Source: Pseudomonas sp. dw_612 (GTDB lineage: Bacteria; Pseudomonadota; Gammaproteobacteria; Pseudomonadales; Pseudomonadaceae). From it: a stretch of 64,000 nucleotides of DNA. Below the pieces are notes generated by a model, which worked only from the letters and a program-made list of their open reading frames with translations, had not been told where the DNA came from and made no database searches. This document shows positions 33,880-43,052 of the stretch, piece after piece. Made by a program: the position numbers and the translations under genes. The stretch lies in NCBI RefSeq assembly GCF_018449725.1, contig NZ_JAAVVC010000002.1, positions 1 to 64,000 of the forward strand. The letters run 5' to 3'. Position 1 is the first letter of the stretch. Every line of letters starts with the position of its first letter.

Positions 33880-34743
33880 TCAGACGGCGGCAATAATTGG
33901 GTCATGTTTGAATCGACACCATAACGGTGGCAGATCCTCCGGAACCGGGCGGTATTCACCGATTTCCGACCAGCCTCCTGGGCCATGAAAATCACTGCCG
34001 GCACTGACCAGCAGACCGAACTCCCGGGCAAGAATGGCCAGGCTGCCCACCTGTTCGGCGGGCTGATGGCCATTGACCACTTCGATAGCGTGGCCCCCTG
34101 CTTGAATATAGTCGGCAATCAGGCGCCGACGCTTGCTGCGCGTGAAATCGTAGTGCCACGGATGCGCCAGGCTGACCCAGGCACCGGCGGCGCGCAGGGT
34201 GGCGACGGTGTCTTCCAGGGTCGGCCAGTGTTGCTTGACGTCCCCCAGCTTGCCGGCGCCCAGCCATTTGCGGAACGCTTCGGCGCGATCCTTGACGAAA
34301 CCTTCGCGCACCATCCAGTCGGCAAAATGCGGACGGGCCGGTGCGTTGCCGCTGTCGCCCAGTGCCTGTTGCATCGCCCGGGCGCCTTCCATCGCGCCCG
34401 GCATACCCTTGAGCGCCAGTTTGCGGCTTATTTCTTCGGACCGTAGCCAGCGGCCATCGTGCAATTTGGCGATCGCTTCGACCAACGGTACGGCGTTGAC
34501 GTCGAAACCGTAGCCCAACACATGAATGGTCGCGCCGCCCCAGGTGCAGGACAATTCGACGCCGTTGACCAGTTGCATCCCCAACGCCGTCGCGGCGCTG
34601 CGGGCCTCGTCGAGGCCTTCAAGGGTGTCGTGATCGGTCAAGGCCAGGACTCGCACGCCTTTCTCGAACGCACGCGCAACCAGTACCGCAGGCGCCAGGG
34701 CGCCATCGGAGGCCGTGCTATGGCAGTGCAAATCAACATTCAC
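33880..34743 (-). CDS. PHP-domain phosphoesterase (YciV/RNase AM type)
   Basis: The 287-residue product starts MNVDLHCHSTASDGALAPAV (GTG at 34741-34743) and has the four PHP metal motifs, including DLHCHS, LTDHDT and a late SDFHGPG. The YciV group hydrolyses 3',5'-bisphosphorylated nucleotides and trims 5' ends of RNA (RNase AM). A TTG six codons upstream is the other possible start. It is divergent from yciB and first of the run towards scpB. Confidence 0.87.
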   Translation of the reverse strand: MNVDLHCHSTASDGALAPAVLVARAFEKGVRVLALTDHDTLEGLDEARSAATALGMQLVNGVELSCTWGGATIHVLGYGFDVNAVPLVEAIAKLHDGRWLRSEEISRKLALKGMPGAMEGARAMQQALGDSGNAPARPHFADWMVREGFVKDRAEAFRKWLGAGKLGDVKQHWPTLEDTVATLRAAGAWVSLAHPWHYDFTRSKRRRLIADYIQAGGHAIEVVNGHQPAEQVGSLAILAREFGLLVSAGSDFHGPGGWSEIGEYRPVPEDLPPLWCRFKHDPIIAAV

Positions 34744-34830
34744 AGGGCTTTGTAACCTCAAATCAGCTGGCGCTATCGCGCGCCAATATGTTTGTTATTA
34801 TGCCGACACATCCTGCTTCTGGCTGCCACT

Positions 34831-35427
34831 GTGAAACAATTCATCGACTTCATCCCGCTTCTGCTGTTTTTCATCGTCTTCAAAATCGATCCACGGGTCA
34901 TCGACATTGCCGGTCATGAGGTCACTGTAGGCGGTATTTACAGCGCAACCGCGATGTTGATCATCAGTTCCCTGGTGGTGTACGGCACGCTCTTCATCAA
35001 GCAGCGCAAGCTGGAGAAGAGCCAATGGCTGACCCTCATCGCCTGCCTGGTCTTCGGTAGCCTGACCTTGGCGTTCCACAGCGAAACCTTCCTGAAATGG
35101 AAAGCCCCGGTGGTCAACTGGCTGTTCGCCCTGGCGTTCATCGGCAGCCACTTCATCGGCGATCAACTGCTGATCAAACGCATCATGGGCCACGCGCTGA
35201 CCCTGCCGGATCAGGTCTGGACCCGCCTGAACATCGCCTGGGTCGGGTTTTTCCTGTTCTGCGGCGCCGCCAACCTGTTTGTCGCGTTCACGTTCCAGAA
35301 CTACTGGGTCGACTTCAAAGTCTTCGGCAGCCTGGGCATGACGCTGCTGTTCCTGGTCGCGCAGGGCATCTACCTGTCGCGCCACCTGCATGACGCCGAT
35401 ACCACCACGCCAAAAACCGAGGACTGA
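34831..35427 (+). CDS. yciB: Inner membrane septation protein A
   Basis: YciB (IspZ) is an inner membrane protein linked to septation and envelope synthesis. The 198-residue product begins [20 protein letters not shown] (GTG at 34831) and has about six hydrophobic segments with the family motif [15 protein letters not shown]. The start is supported by comparison with the family; no strong ribosome site is seen. The yciI gene follows after one base. Confidence 0.93.
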   Translation: MKQFIDFIPLLLFFIVFKIDPRVIDIAGHEVTVGGIYSATAMLIISSLVVYGTLFIKQRKLEKSQWLTLIACLVFGSLTLAFHSETFLKWKAPVVNWLFALAFIGSHFIGDQLLIKRIMGHALTLPDQVWTRLNIAWVGFFLFCGAANLFVAFTFQNYWVDFKVFGSLGMTLLFLVAQGIYLSRHLHDADTTTPKTED

Positions 35428-35428
35428 C

Positions 35429-35728
35429 ATGCTTTATGCCATCGTTGCTACAGACGTCGCCAACTCCCTGGAAGCTCGCCTGGCCAACCGGCCCGCGCAC
35501 CTTGAGCGCCTGAATCAGCTCAAGAGTGAAGGTCGCATCGTTTTGGCCGGCCCCAACCCTGCCGTCGACAGCAACGATCCGGGCGCCGCTGGTTTTACCG
35601 GCAGCCTGATCGTTGCCGAGTTCGAATCTTTGGCTGCCGCACAAGCCTGGGCCGAGGCTGACCCATTTGTCACCGCAGGCGTCTACGCCAACGTTTCCGT
35701 GAAGCCGTTCAAGCAAGTCCTGCCTTAA
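35429..35728 (+). CDS. yciI: YciI family protein
   Basis: The 99-residue YCII-domain protein ([20 protein letters not shown]) is a ferredoxin-like fold with conserved His and Asp ([40 protein letters not shown]). The enzyme role of YciI proteins is uncertain in most bacteria. It is coupled to yciB and followed by a perfect hairpin. Confidence 0.93.
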   Translation: MLYAIVATDVANSLEARLANRPAHLERLNQLKSEGRIVLAGPNPAVDSNDPGAAGFTGSLIVAEFESLAAAQAWAEADPFVTAGVYANVSVKPFKQVLP

Positions 35729-35737
35729 AATCTCCCC

Positions 35738-35766
35738 GCGCGATGAACCTTGTCGGTTCATCGCGC
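35738..35766 (+). terminator. Terminator after yciI
   Basis: GCGCGATGAACC and GGTTCATCGCGC pair around TTGTC. The T content after the stem is modest. Confidence 0.75.
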
Positions 35767-35838
35767 TCTCAATCGCTCATTATTCTCGTTTGCCTGCCGA
35801 CAACTTGCCCAATAACTTGATTGGAATCAGGAGTCGTG

Positions 35839-36249
35839 ATGCGCAAGGGTCCGTTGTGTCTGATGTTGGTGACGTTGTCGATCGTGGCTCCCGTGCACGG
35901 TGAAGAAGCCGCTGGCGGCAATTCCACGCCACTGTCCTTGAGCGCCGGCAGCCAGATCGCCGAGTTGCAGCAGCGCTTGAAGGTCAGCGAGCAGCAACGA
36001 GAAGAATTGAACAAACAACTGCAAAGTGCCGATGCTGAGCGCGAAAGCGCCCAACTGGCCCGGTTGCGCCAGGAGAACCAGCGTCTGAAGCTGCAACTCA
36101 AGGAAGCCCAGGCTAACGGTCCGGTGTCGCGCCTGCTGACCGATCAGCAGCAATGGTTCGTCACCGGGGGCGGAGTAGCGCTATTGGCCCTGCTCTGCGG
36201 TATCTTTGCCAGTGGAGCAAGTCGAAAACGTCGGCAATGGCTAAATTGA
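35839..36249 (+). CDS. Exported coiled-coil membrane-anchored protein
   Basis: The 136-residue product has a signal peptide (MRKGPLCLMLVTLSIVAPVHG), a periplasmic coiled coil of about 60 residues rich in Gln, Glu and Leu (SQIAELQQRLKVSEQQREEL), and a C-terminal membrane segment (WFVTGGGVALLALLCGIFAS) ending in Arg and Lys. It resembles the TIGR04211-type proteins but lacks their SH3 domain. Start with GGAG site. It lies seven bases before the cpxR-like gene, so it may be part of the envelope stress unit. No function is known to me. Confidence 0.75.
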   Translation: MRKGPLCLMLVTLSIVAPVHGEEAAGGNSTPLSLSAGSQIAELQQRLKVSEQQREELNKQLQSADAERESAQLARLRQENQRLKLQLKEAQANGPVSRLLTDQQQWFVTGGGVALLALLCGIFASGASRKRRQWLN

Positions 36250-36256
36250 GTGAGTC

Positions 36257-36934
36257 ATGAGCGAGCTGTTATTAATTGATGATGACCAGGAGCTGTGTGA
36301 GCTCCTGAGCAGTTGGTTGAGCCAGGAAGGCTTTGTGGTCCGTGCCTGTCACGATGGCCAGAGTGCCCGCCGTGCGCTGGCCGAAACCTCCCCGGCCGCT
36401 GTGGTACTGGACGTGATGCTGCCTGACGGCAGTGGCCTGGAATTGCTCAAGCAACTGCGCAACGACCATCCGGACCTGCCCGTGCTGATGCTCTCGGCGC
36501 GCGGCGAACCGCTGGATCGCATCCTCGGCCTGGAACTCGGCGCCGACGATTACCTGGCCAAGCCCTGCGACCCACGAGAACTGACAGCCCGGCTGCGCGC
36601 GGTATTGCGCCGCAGTCATCCGGCTGCGGTGTCCAGCCAGCTCGAACTCGGCGACCTGTGCTTCAGCCCGGTGCGCGGCGTGGTCAGCATCGATGAACAG
36701 GAATTCACCCTCACCGTCTCTGAAAGTCGCCTGCTCGAAGCCCTGATCAAGCAACCCGGCGAACCCCTGGATAAACAGGAACTGGCGCAGATCGCCCTCG
36801 GCCGCAAGCTGACCCTGTACGACCGCAGCCTGGACATGCACGTCAGCAACCTTCGCAAGAAGATCGGCCCGCACCCCGACGGCCGCCCGCGCATCGTCGC
36901 GCTGCGTAGTCGCGGCTATTACTACAGCCTCTGA
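36257..36934 (+). CDS. cpxR: OmpR-family response regulator, CpxR-like
   Basis: The 225-residue protein has a receiver domain with phosphoacceptor D52 (VVLDVMLPDGSG) and K102 (DDYLAKPCDP). A C-terminal winged helix ends KIGPHPDGRPRIVALRSRGY. It pairs with the kinase at 37871 and the Spy-like gene between them; this order (regulator, periplasmic Spy/CpxP-like, kinase) is the CpxRA arrangement of pseudomonads. A CpxR-type box lies before the Spy-like gene. Confidence 0.88.
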   Translation: MSELLLIDDDQELCELLSSWLSQEGFVVRACHDGQSARRALAETSPAAVVLDVMLPDGSGLELLKQLRNDHPDLPVLMLSARGEPLDRILGLELGADDYLAKPCDPRELTARLRAVLRRSHPAAVSSQLELGDLCFSPVRGVVSIDEQEFTLTVSESRLLEALIKQPGEPLDKQELAQIALGRKLTLYDRSLDMHVSNLRKKIGPHPDGRPRIVALRSRGYYYSL

Positions 36935-36946
36935 CACGGTCCCCCT

Positions 36947-37093
36947 GTAGCAGCTGTCGAGCACCGCGAGGCAGCGTTCGGCGGCGAAGCCGTCGCAAAA
37001 CCAGGCAACGCGGTGCGTCAGTAAAACCTCGCGTGCAGGATTGACGACGGCTTCGCCGCCGAACGCTGCCTCGCGGTGCTCGACAGCTGCTAC
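36947..37093. repeat. Palindromic repeat pair, family C
   Basis: GTAGCAGCTGTCGAGCACCG and GAGGCAGCGTTCGGCGGCGA are repeated inverted at 37040-37093. It fills the gap between the cpxR-like gene and the CpxR box. Related copies are at 45525 and 53172. Confidence 0.85.
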
Positions 37094-37147
37094 GGAGCTC
37101 GCTTCGTCTGCAAAGTGGCAGATTTGTCAGGAACGCCGAAGTTCGTC

Positions 37148-37163
37148 TTTACCCAAGCTTTAC
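37148..37163 (-). promoter_or_regulatory. CpxR-type box before the Spy-like gene
   Basis: TTTAC-CCAAGC-TTTAC is, on the minus strand, GTAAA-N6-GTAAA, the tandem CpxR consensus. It ends 83 bases before the Spy-like ATG, which fits an activator site. Confidence 0.65.
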
Positions 37164-37245
37164 GCTCCGCTGACCGCCGCTGACCTTGATCTCCGTAATC
37201 TGAACTCATCCGGAACGTACCGGGAACGAGACAAGGAGATTCACC

Positions 37246-37695
37246 ATGCGCAAGACTCTTATCGCTCTGATGTTCGCCGCCGCCCTGCCAACCGTTGCCA
37301 TGGCCATGCCTGAAGGTGCCGGCCCGATGGGTGGTCCGATGGACGGCCCGCGCCACGGCGGTCAGATGTACCATCACGGTAAGGGCGGCCCCTACAGCCA
37401 GCTGGACCTGAGCCGCGAACAGCGTGAGCAGATCCGCAAAATCATGGGCGAGCAGATGCATGATCGCAAACAACTGGTCGAGAAATACCTGGAGAAACTC
37501 TCCCCGGCCGACCAGAAAGCCATGAAGGACGAAATGGCCACCAAGCATCAGAAAGCTCAGGCCGATGTCCGCGCCGTGTTGAAACCGGATCAACAGAAGA
37601 AATTCGACGAGATCCAGAAAAAACAAGCCGAGCGCCGCGCCGAGTGGGCTGAGTTCAAGGCCTGGAAAGCGCAACAGCCGCAAAAAGCGCAATAA
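37246..37695 (+). CDS. Spy/CpxP-family periplasmic protein
   Basis: The 149-residue product has a signal peptide (MRKTLIALMFAAALPTVAMA), a Gly/Met/His-rich stretch (GPMGGPMDGPRHGG) and an all-helical LTxxQ-like domain (LDLSREQREQIRKIMGEQ, LKPDQQKKFDEIQ). Spy is an ATP-independent chaperone and CpxP inhibits the CpxA sensor; either role is possible. Met/His-rich residues suggest metal binding. The CpxR box upstream indicates control by its neighbours. Confidence 0.88.
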   Translation: MRKTLIALMFAAALPTVAMAMPEGAGPMGGPMDGPRHGGQMYHHGKGGPYSQLDLSREQREQIRKIMGEQMHDRKQLVEKYLEKLSPADQKAMKDEMATKHQKAQADVRAVLKPDQQKKFDEIQKKQAERRAEWAEFKAWKAQQPQKAQ

Positions 37696-37708
37696 TGCGT
37701 TAACCCTG

Positions 37709-37734
37709 GACCCGACGGCCTACACCGTCGGGTC
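37709..37734 (+). terminator. Hairpin after the Spy-like gene
   Basis: GACCCGACGG pairs with CCGTCGGGTC around CTACA-type loop bases. No strong T run, so read-through into the kinase gene is possible. Confidence 0.65.
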
Positions 37735-37752
37735 TGATTCACTCAGTCTAAT

Positions 37753-37840
37753 GTGGGAGCGGGCTTGCTCGCGAAAGCGGTGTGTCAGGCAAAGTATGCA
37801 TTGACTGACACACCGCTTTCGCGAGCAAGCCCGCTCCCAC
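37753..37840. repeat. REPIN, family A, before the kinase gene
   Basis: GTGGGAGCGGGCTTGCTCGCGAAAGCGGTGTGTCAG and its inverse pair almost throughout. It separates the Spy-like gene from the cpxA-like gene. Confidence 0.88.
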
Positions 37841-37870
37841 ATGGGATTTGTATTTGTTTGAGGACTTTCT

Positions 37871-39211
37871 GTGCGCTCATTGTTCTGGCGTATTCTGGCC
37901 AGCTTCTGGCTGGCCATCGCTCTGGTTGCAGGGCTATCCATCCTGCTGGGGCACATGCTCAATCAGGATGCGTGGATTCTCAGCCGTCATCCGGGCCTCA
38001 ACACCCTGGCCGAAGAGTGGACACAAACCTACGAAGCCCAGGGCGAAGACGCCGCCCAGGACATCCTCGAACAGCGCAAACGCCAATATCACATCGACGT
38101 TCAGGTGCTCAACGAGAGCGGCGACCCGGTGGTGCGCGGCACTTTCCCGCGTCGGGCAGCCGCATTTGAAGCGCGGCAGAACGACGATGATCGTCGCCTG
38201 CCGTGGCGCCGCCTGACCGCCGAATACACCAGCGAAAAAACCGGCAACACCTACCTGCTGATCTACCGCATCCCGCACCCGGAACTGGATTCCTGGCACC
38301 GCGAGAGCCTGCTCTGGCCGTTGAGCGCGCTGGGGATTGCGCTGGTGGTGCTGACCCTGTTCAGTCTGCTGGTAACGCTCTCGATCACCCGCCCGCTCAG
38401 CCGTTTGCGCGGCGCGGTGCATGACTTGGGGCAAACCACTTATCAGCAGAACAGCCTGGTGAAACTGGCCAACCGCCGCGATGAATTCGGCGTGCTCGCC
38501 AACGATTTCAACCGCATGGGCGCGCGCCTGCAAAGCTTGATCGGCAGCCAGCGACAACTGCTGCGCGACGTATCCCATGAATTGCGCTCGCCGCTGGCCC
38601 GATTGCGCATTGCCCTGGCGTTGGCCGAACGCGCCAATCCAGAGGAACGGGAAAAACTCTGGCCGCGCCTGACCCGTGAATGCGACCGACTGGAAGCACT
38701 GATCAGCGAAATCCTGGTCCTGGCGCGGGTGGACGCGGACAACGCCAGTGCTGAAGACGTCGATCTCAACGCCTTGCTCCACACCCTGCAAAAGGACGCG
38801 CAACTGGGCTTCCCGGAACAAACCGTGCGTCTGGAAGCCGAGCCGCAGCTGAATCTCAAGGGCTGGCCGACCATGATCGAGCGCGCCGTGGACAACCTGC
38901 TGCGCAATGCCCAGCGTTTTAACCCGGTGGGTCAACCGATTGAAATGCAGGCCTCACGCCAGGGTGAACGGATGGTGGTGAGCGTGCGCGACCATGGGCC
39001 GGGAGTCGAGGCCGAGCACTTGAACCTGCTGGGCGAGCCGTTTTACCGCGCGCCGGGGCAAACAGCGGCCGGGCATGGCCTGGGGCTGGCCATTGCACGC
39101 AGAGCCGCAGAACGGCACGGCGGCAGCCTGGTGCTGGCCAATCACCCGGACGGCGGGTTTATCGCCAGTCTGGAATTACCGTTGGTGCCTGGGGCTGTGG
39201 TCCAGCCGTAA
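37871..39211 (+). CDS. cpxA: Sensor histidine kinase, CpxA-like
   Basis: The 446-residue inner membrane kinase has an N-terminal membrane segment (LASFWLAIALVAGLSILLGH), a periplasmic loop (about 30-145), a second segment (LSALGIALVVLTLFSLLVTL), HAMP, a dimerisation domain with phospho-accepting H236 (LLRDVSHELRSPLARLRIAL) and an ATPase domain (VDNLLRNAQRFNP, RDHGPGV, GHGLGLAIARRAA). It starts with GTG at 37871 after GAGGA. The partner is the regulator at 36257. Assignment to CpxA rests on the cluster. Confidence 0.87.
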   Translation: MRSLFWRILASFWLAIALVAGLSILLGHMLNQDAWILSRHPGLNTLAEEWTQTYEAQGEDAAQDILEQRKRQYHIDVQVLNESGDPVVRGTFPRRAAAFEARQNDDDRRLPWRRLTAEYTSEKTGNTYLLIYRIPHPELDSWHRESLLWPLSALGIALVVLTLFSLLVTLSITRPLSRLRGAVHDLGQTTYQQNSLVKLANRRDEFGVLANDFNRMGARLQSLIGSQRQLLRDVSHELRSPLARLRIALALAERANPEEREKLWPRLTRECDRLEALISEILVLARVDADNASAEDVDLNALLHTLQKDAQLGFPEQTVRLEAEPQLNLKGWPTMIERAVDNLLRNAQRFNPVGQPIEMQASRQGERMVVSVRDHGPGVEAEHLNLLGEPFYRAPGQTAAGHGLGLAIARRAAERHGGSLVLANHPDGGFIASLELPLVPGAVVQP

Positions 39212-39224
39212 AAATGGGTGATGC

Positions 39225-39322
39225 AAAAAGATCGCAGCCTCGTTGCACTCGACAGCTCCTACAGGTGTTATGTGAACGCCCGTAGGAGCTGTCGAGTGCA
39301 ACGAGGCTGCGATCTCTTGATC
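39225..39322. repeat. Palindromic repeat, family B, between convergent genes
   Basis: AAAAGATCGCAGCCTCGTTGCACTCGACAGCTCCTAC is repeated inverted after a 14-base spacer. It ends just at the stop of the convergent nitroreductase gene and may serve both genes as a transcript end. Confidence 0.85.
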
Positions 39323-39323
39323 T

Positions 39324-39890
39324 TTAAGCTTTACCAGACCAGGCGCTGACGAATTCGGCCAGGTCAACCTTCTCTGCCACCCGTGGCTCTTTCTGCGGTG
39401 TGCCGAGATAAAGGAATGCAATCACTTCCTCCCCGTTCGCCAAGCCCAACCCCTTGGCCACATGCGCCGAATACGCCAGCTCACCGGTACGCCACACTGC
39501 GCCAATCCCCTGGGCATACGCCGCCAGCAAAATCCCGTGGGCCGCACACCCCGCCGCCAACAGTTGCTCGGACTTCGGGTATTTGACGTGATCCTGCAAC
39601 CGCGCAATTACAACAACCACCAACGGCGCGCGCAGCGGACCATTGCGGGCCTTGTCCAGCACCGCTTCGGGCGCTTCGCTGTCCTGCAACTTGGCCGCCT
39701 CAGCCAGCAACTCGCCCATTTGCTCACGCGCCGCGCCTTCAACGGTCAGGAAGCGCCAAGGCTGCAAATGACCGTGGTCGGGCGCCCGCAGCGCAGCGCC
39801 AAACAGCACTTCCCGCTGCTCGGCGGTAGGGGCCGGTTCGACCAGACGTGGAACGGAAACACGGTTGAGCAAAGCGTCGAGAGCCTGCAT
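39324..39890 (-). CDS. NAD(P)H nitroreductase (YdjA-like)
   Basis: The 188-residue flavoprotein belongs to the small nitroreductase group; FMN-binding parts are RVSVPRLVEPAPTAEQREVL near the start and the C-terminal GLANGEEVIAFLYLGTPQKE. The pattern APDHGHLQPWRFLTVEGAAR is characteristic of YdjA. Natural substrates are unknown. It is divergent from trkH. Confidence 0.9.
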   Translation of the reverse strand: MQALDALLNRVSVPRLVEPAPTAEQREVLFGAALRAPDHGHLQPWRFLTVEGAAREQMGELLAEAAKLQDSEAPEAVLDKARNGPLRAPLVVVVIARLQDHVKYPKSEQLLAAGCAAHGILLAAYAQGIGAVWRTGELAYSAHVAKGLGLANGEEVIAFLYLGTPQKEPRVAEKVDLAEFVSAWSGKA

Positions 39891-40011
39891 CGGCCACCTC
39901 CAGAGAAAAATGTGCAGCTATTCTAGCCACAAGCGCTCCGGGCTGTTGGTTTACATGCCGGGCCTCGCAGGTAGAATGGCGACCTTCCCACTTTCAGCCC
40001 GAGCGGACCTC

Positions 40012-41466
40012 ATGGCGTTGCCGACCTTACGGACTATTGGTTTCATCATCGGCATCTTCCTGATCACGCTGGCCATCGCCATGGTCGTGCCCATGGCCAC
40101 GCTGGTGATTTTCGATCGCACCAGCGACCTGCCATCGTTCCTCTGGGCCAGCATGATCACCTTCGTTGCTGGCCTGGCGCTGGTCATTCCCGGACGCCCC
40201 GAACACGTGCACCTGCGTCCCCGGGACATGTACCTGTTGACGGTCAGCAGTTGGCTGGTGGTGTGCATCTTCGCCGCGCTGCCATTCCTGCTGACCCAGC
40301 ACATCAGCTACACCGACTCGTTCTTCGAAAGCATGTCCGGCATCACCGCCACCGGCTCCACGGTGCTCAACCACCTGGACGACATGTCCCCCGGCATCCT
40401 GATGTGGCGCTCGTTGCTGCACTGGATCGGCGGCATCGGCTTTATCGGCATGGCGGTGGCGATCCTGCCGCTGTTGCGCATCGGTGGCATGCGGCTGTTC
40501 CAGACCGAATCGTCGGACCGATCCGAAAAGGTCATGCCCCGCTCGCACATGGTGGCGCGCCTGATCGTGGCGGCCTACGTCGGCATCACCATCGTCGGCA
40601 GCCTGGCGTTCTGGTGGGCCGGGATGAGCCTGTTCGATGCGATCAACCACGCGATGTCGGCGATTTCCACCGGCGGTTTCTCCACTTCCGACCAGTCCTT
40701 GGCCAAGTGGACGCAGCCAGCGGTGCACTGGGTCGCGGTGGTGATCATGATTCTCGGCAGCCTGCCGTTCACCCTGTACGTGGCGACGTTGCGCGGCAAC
40801 CGTAAAGCGCTGATCAAGGATCAACAGGTTCAGGGCTTGCTCGGCATGTTGCTGGTGACCTGGCTGGTGCTCGGCACCTGGTACTGGTGGACCACCAACC
40901 TGCATTGGCTGGAAGCGCTGCGGCACGTGGCGTTGAACGTGACCTCGGTGGTCACGACGACGGGGTTCGCACTCGGGGACTACAGCTTGTGGGGCAATTT
41001 CTCACTGATGCTGTTCTTTTATCTGGGCTTTGTCGGCGGCTGTTCAGGCTCGACGGCAGGCGGGATCAAGATTTTCCGTTTCCAGGTTGCCTACATCCTG
41101 CTCAAGGCCAACCTTAACCAGTTGATTCACCCGCGAGCGGTGATCAAGCAGAAGTACAACGGTCACCGGCTCGACGAAGAAATCGTGCGTTCGATCCTGA
41201 CCTTTTCGTTCTTCTTCGCCATCACTATCTGCGTGATCGCGCTGCTGCTGTCGCTGCTGGGCGTGGACTGGATGACCGCGCTGACCGGCGCGGCGAGCAC
41301 TGTGTCCGGCGTCGGCCCGGGGCTGGGGGAAACCATTGGTCCGGCGGGCAACTTCGCCACCCTGCCGGACGCCGCCAAGTGGATTCTCTCGTTCGGCATG
41401 CTGCTGGGCCGACTGGAGATTATTACGGTGTTCGTTCTGTGCATTCCGGCGTTTTGGCGTCACTGA
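40012..41466 (+). CDS. trkH: Trk-type potassium uptake protein
   Basis: The 484-residue channel protein imports potassium with cytoplasmic TrkA-type subunits. Four pore repeats are visible through selectivity-filter turns: SGITATGSTVLN, AISTGGFSTSD, SVVTTTGFALGDY and ASTVSGVGPGLGE. The GSTAGGIKIFRFQV loop after the third repeat is typical of TrkH. The ATG at 40012 (MALPTLRTIGFI) follows a weak site. The end overlaps the convergent AraC gene by 44 bases. Confidence 0.93.
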   Translation: MALPTLRTIGFIIGIFLITLAIAMVVPMATLVIFDRTSDLPSFLWASMITFVAGLALVIPGRPEHVHLRPRDMYLLTVSSWLVVCIFAALPFLLTQHISYTDSFFESMSGITATGSTVLNHLDDMSPGILMWRSLLHWIGGIGFIGMAVAILPLLRIGGMRLFQTESSDRSEKVMPRSHMVARLIVAAYVGITIVGSLAFWWAGMSLFDAINHAMSAISTGGFSTSDQSLAKWTQPAVHWVAVVIMILGSLPFTLYVATLRGNRKALIKDQQVQGLLGMLLVTWLVLGTWYWWTTNLHWLEALRHVALNVTSVVTTTGFALGDYSLWGNFSLMLFFYLGFVGGCSGSTAGGIKIFRFQVAYILLKANLNQLIHPRAVIKQKYNGHRLDEEIVRSILTFSFFFAITICVIALLLSLLGVDWMTALTGAASTVSGVGPGLGETIGPAGNFATLPDAAKWILSFGMLLGRLEIITVFVLCIPAFWRH

Positions 41467-42484
41467 CCTGTTTCGGCGCGTCCATCAACCGCGCCCGGTA
41501 CTCGCCGGGCGTGGCGTCGAACCAGCGGCGAAACGCGCGAAAGAAGTTGCTCGGATCAGCAAATCCCAATAGATAGGCAATTTCCAGCAGGGTCATGGTT
41601 GGCTGCGCCAGGTATTGCTCGGCCAATTCACGGCGGGTGTCATCGAGCAAGGTCTGGAAACTCGTGCCTTCTTCCTGCAAGCGGCGCTGCAAGGTGCGTT
41701 GCGACAGGTGCAACGTCTGCGCCACCGTATCGCGCTTGGGTTCGCCCTGGGGCAGCAAACGGCAAAGTACTTGCCGGGCCTTGTGGGTCACGCGACTTTC
41801 GGAAAACCGCGCCAGGTACTCGCCGGCAAACCGGTCATGCAGCAGCGCCATGGCCTCGTTGGCCGTCGGCAGCGGCGCCTCCATGTCGGCGCGCTCGAAG
41901 ATCAACGCGTCGTAAGGCGCGTTGAACACCAGCGGCGCGTGGAAGGCTTGTTTATAGGGTTCGAGGTCGACGGGCTCATCGCCCTGCACCAACACCTTGC
42001 GTGGTTGCAGGGTGCGGCCGGTCAGCCAACCGCACAGCGCCAAGGCGCAGGCCAGTGAGGCTTCGGCGCTTTGCCGGGTTGGCGGCAGGTGGTCGCCGTG
42101 GACCGTCAGAATCAGCGCGTAGCCTTCTTCCAACAGTCGAAAACTCAGGTCGGCACTTTCGGCAATGATCCGCTGATAACGCACCAGCCGCTGGAAACCT
42201 TCGGCCAGGGTCCGGCTGGACATGAGCGCGTAACCGGCGACATGAAAGGATGCCGGTCGCACCACTTTGCCCATGTTCAGGCCGATCGCCGGGTTACCGG
42301 ACAGCTCGACCGCGCGCTGCCAGAGCCGCGTCATGGAATCTTGCGGGAAGCGTGCATCCGGATCATCCAGTGCCGCGTAGTCGAGCCCTAGCTGCTTGAA
42401 CAGAACCCGGCAATCCAGGCCGTCCATTTCCAGTGCTTTGACAATCCCCATCGCCCAGCTTGCAGAAGTCGTTCGTTCGCTCAT
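41423..42484 (-). CDS. AraC-family regulator with arabinose-binding-like N-terminal domain
   Basis: The 353-residue protein has an N-terminal ligand-sensing domain of the PF12625 type (SMTRLWQRAVELSGNPAIGL, VRPASFHVAGYALMSSRTLA) and a C-terminal AraC double helix-turn-helix (LSQRTLQRRLQEEGTSFQTL, IAYLLGFADPSNFFRAFRRW). Ligand and targets are unknown; it is divergent from the DUF962 gene. The last 25 or so residues extend beyond the usual domain end. Confidence 0.9.
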   Translation of the reverse strand: MSERTTSASWAMGIVKALEMDGLDCRVLFKQLGLDYAALDDPDARFPQDSMTRLWQRAVELSGNPAIGLNMGKVVRPASFHVAGYALMSSRTLAEGFQRLVRYQRIIAESADLSFRLLEEGYALILTVHGDHLPPTRQSAEASLACALALCGWLTGRTLQPRKVLVQGDEPVDLEPYKQAFHAPLVFNAPYDALIFERADMEAPLPTANEAMALLHDRFAGEYLARFSESRVTHKARQVLCRLLPQGEPKRDTVAQTLHLSQRTLQRRLQEEGTSFQTLLDDTRRELAEQYLAQPTMTLLEIAYLLGFADPSNFFRAFRRWFDATPGEYRARLMDAPKQVSDAKTPECTERTP

Positions 42485-42644
42485 GGCGTTTTCTTACATG
42501 ATGAGCCGCATGCTACGGCCAATTACCGAAGGATACTAAAGTGGCGCCCATTGTCACTGGCTGATGCCAATGATCACTCTAGACTCAAATAAGCTCCCCG
42601 CAGAACAACTTGCCATCAGAACAATAACCACAGAGATCGCAGTC

Positions 42645-42956
42645 GTGGAAAATACCAAGCGTTTCAACAGCTTCGCTGAGTTTTACCCGTATTACCTCAG
42701 CGAACACAGCAACAGTACTTGCCGACGATTGCACTTTATCGGCACCTCCCTGGTTATTTTCATTCTGGCGCTGACCATCGGCAAAGGTGCGTGGTGGCTG
42801 CTGATCGCCCTGCCGCTGGCCGGTTACAGCTTCGCCTGGGTCGGGCATTTCTTCTTTGAGAAGAATCGTCCGGCCACCTTCCAGCATCCGTTCTACAGCC
42901 TGCTCGGCGATTTCGTCATGTACCGCGACATGATTCTGGGCCGCGTGCCGTTCTAG
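42645..42956 (+). CDS. DUF962/Mpo1-like membrane protein
   Basis: The 103-residue protein (MENTKRFNSFAEFYPYYLSE, GTG at 42645) has two or three membrane segments and the conserved residues YYLSEHSN, RRLHFIGT, VGHFFFEKNRPATFQHPFYS of DUF962. Yeast Mpo1 of this family is an Fe(II) dioxygenase for 2-hydroxy fatty acids; the bacterial role is not established. An upstream in-frame ATG at 42564 adds residues without family support. Confidence 0.85.
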   Translation: MENTKRFNSFAEFYPYYLSEHSNSTCRRLHFIGTSLVIFILALTIGKGAWWLLIALPLAGYSFAWVGHFFFEKNRPATFQHPFYSLLGDFVMYRDMILGRVPF

Positions 42957-43052
42957 GCTTCCCGGGCCAGCAAAGCGTCCCATGCAGACAGTGCGCCCGT
43001 GGATCGAGGTTCTACACTCAATCCGTCACTTCGCAAAACAAGAAGATCGCCG

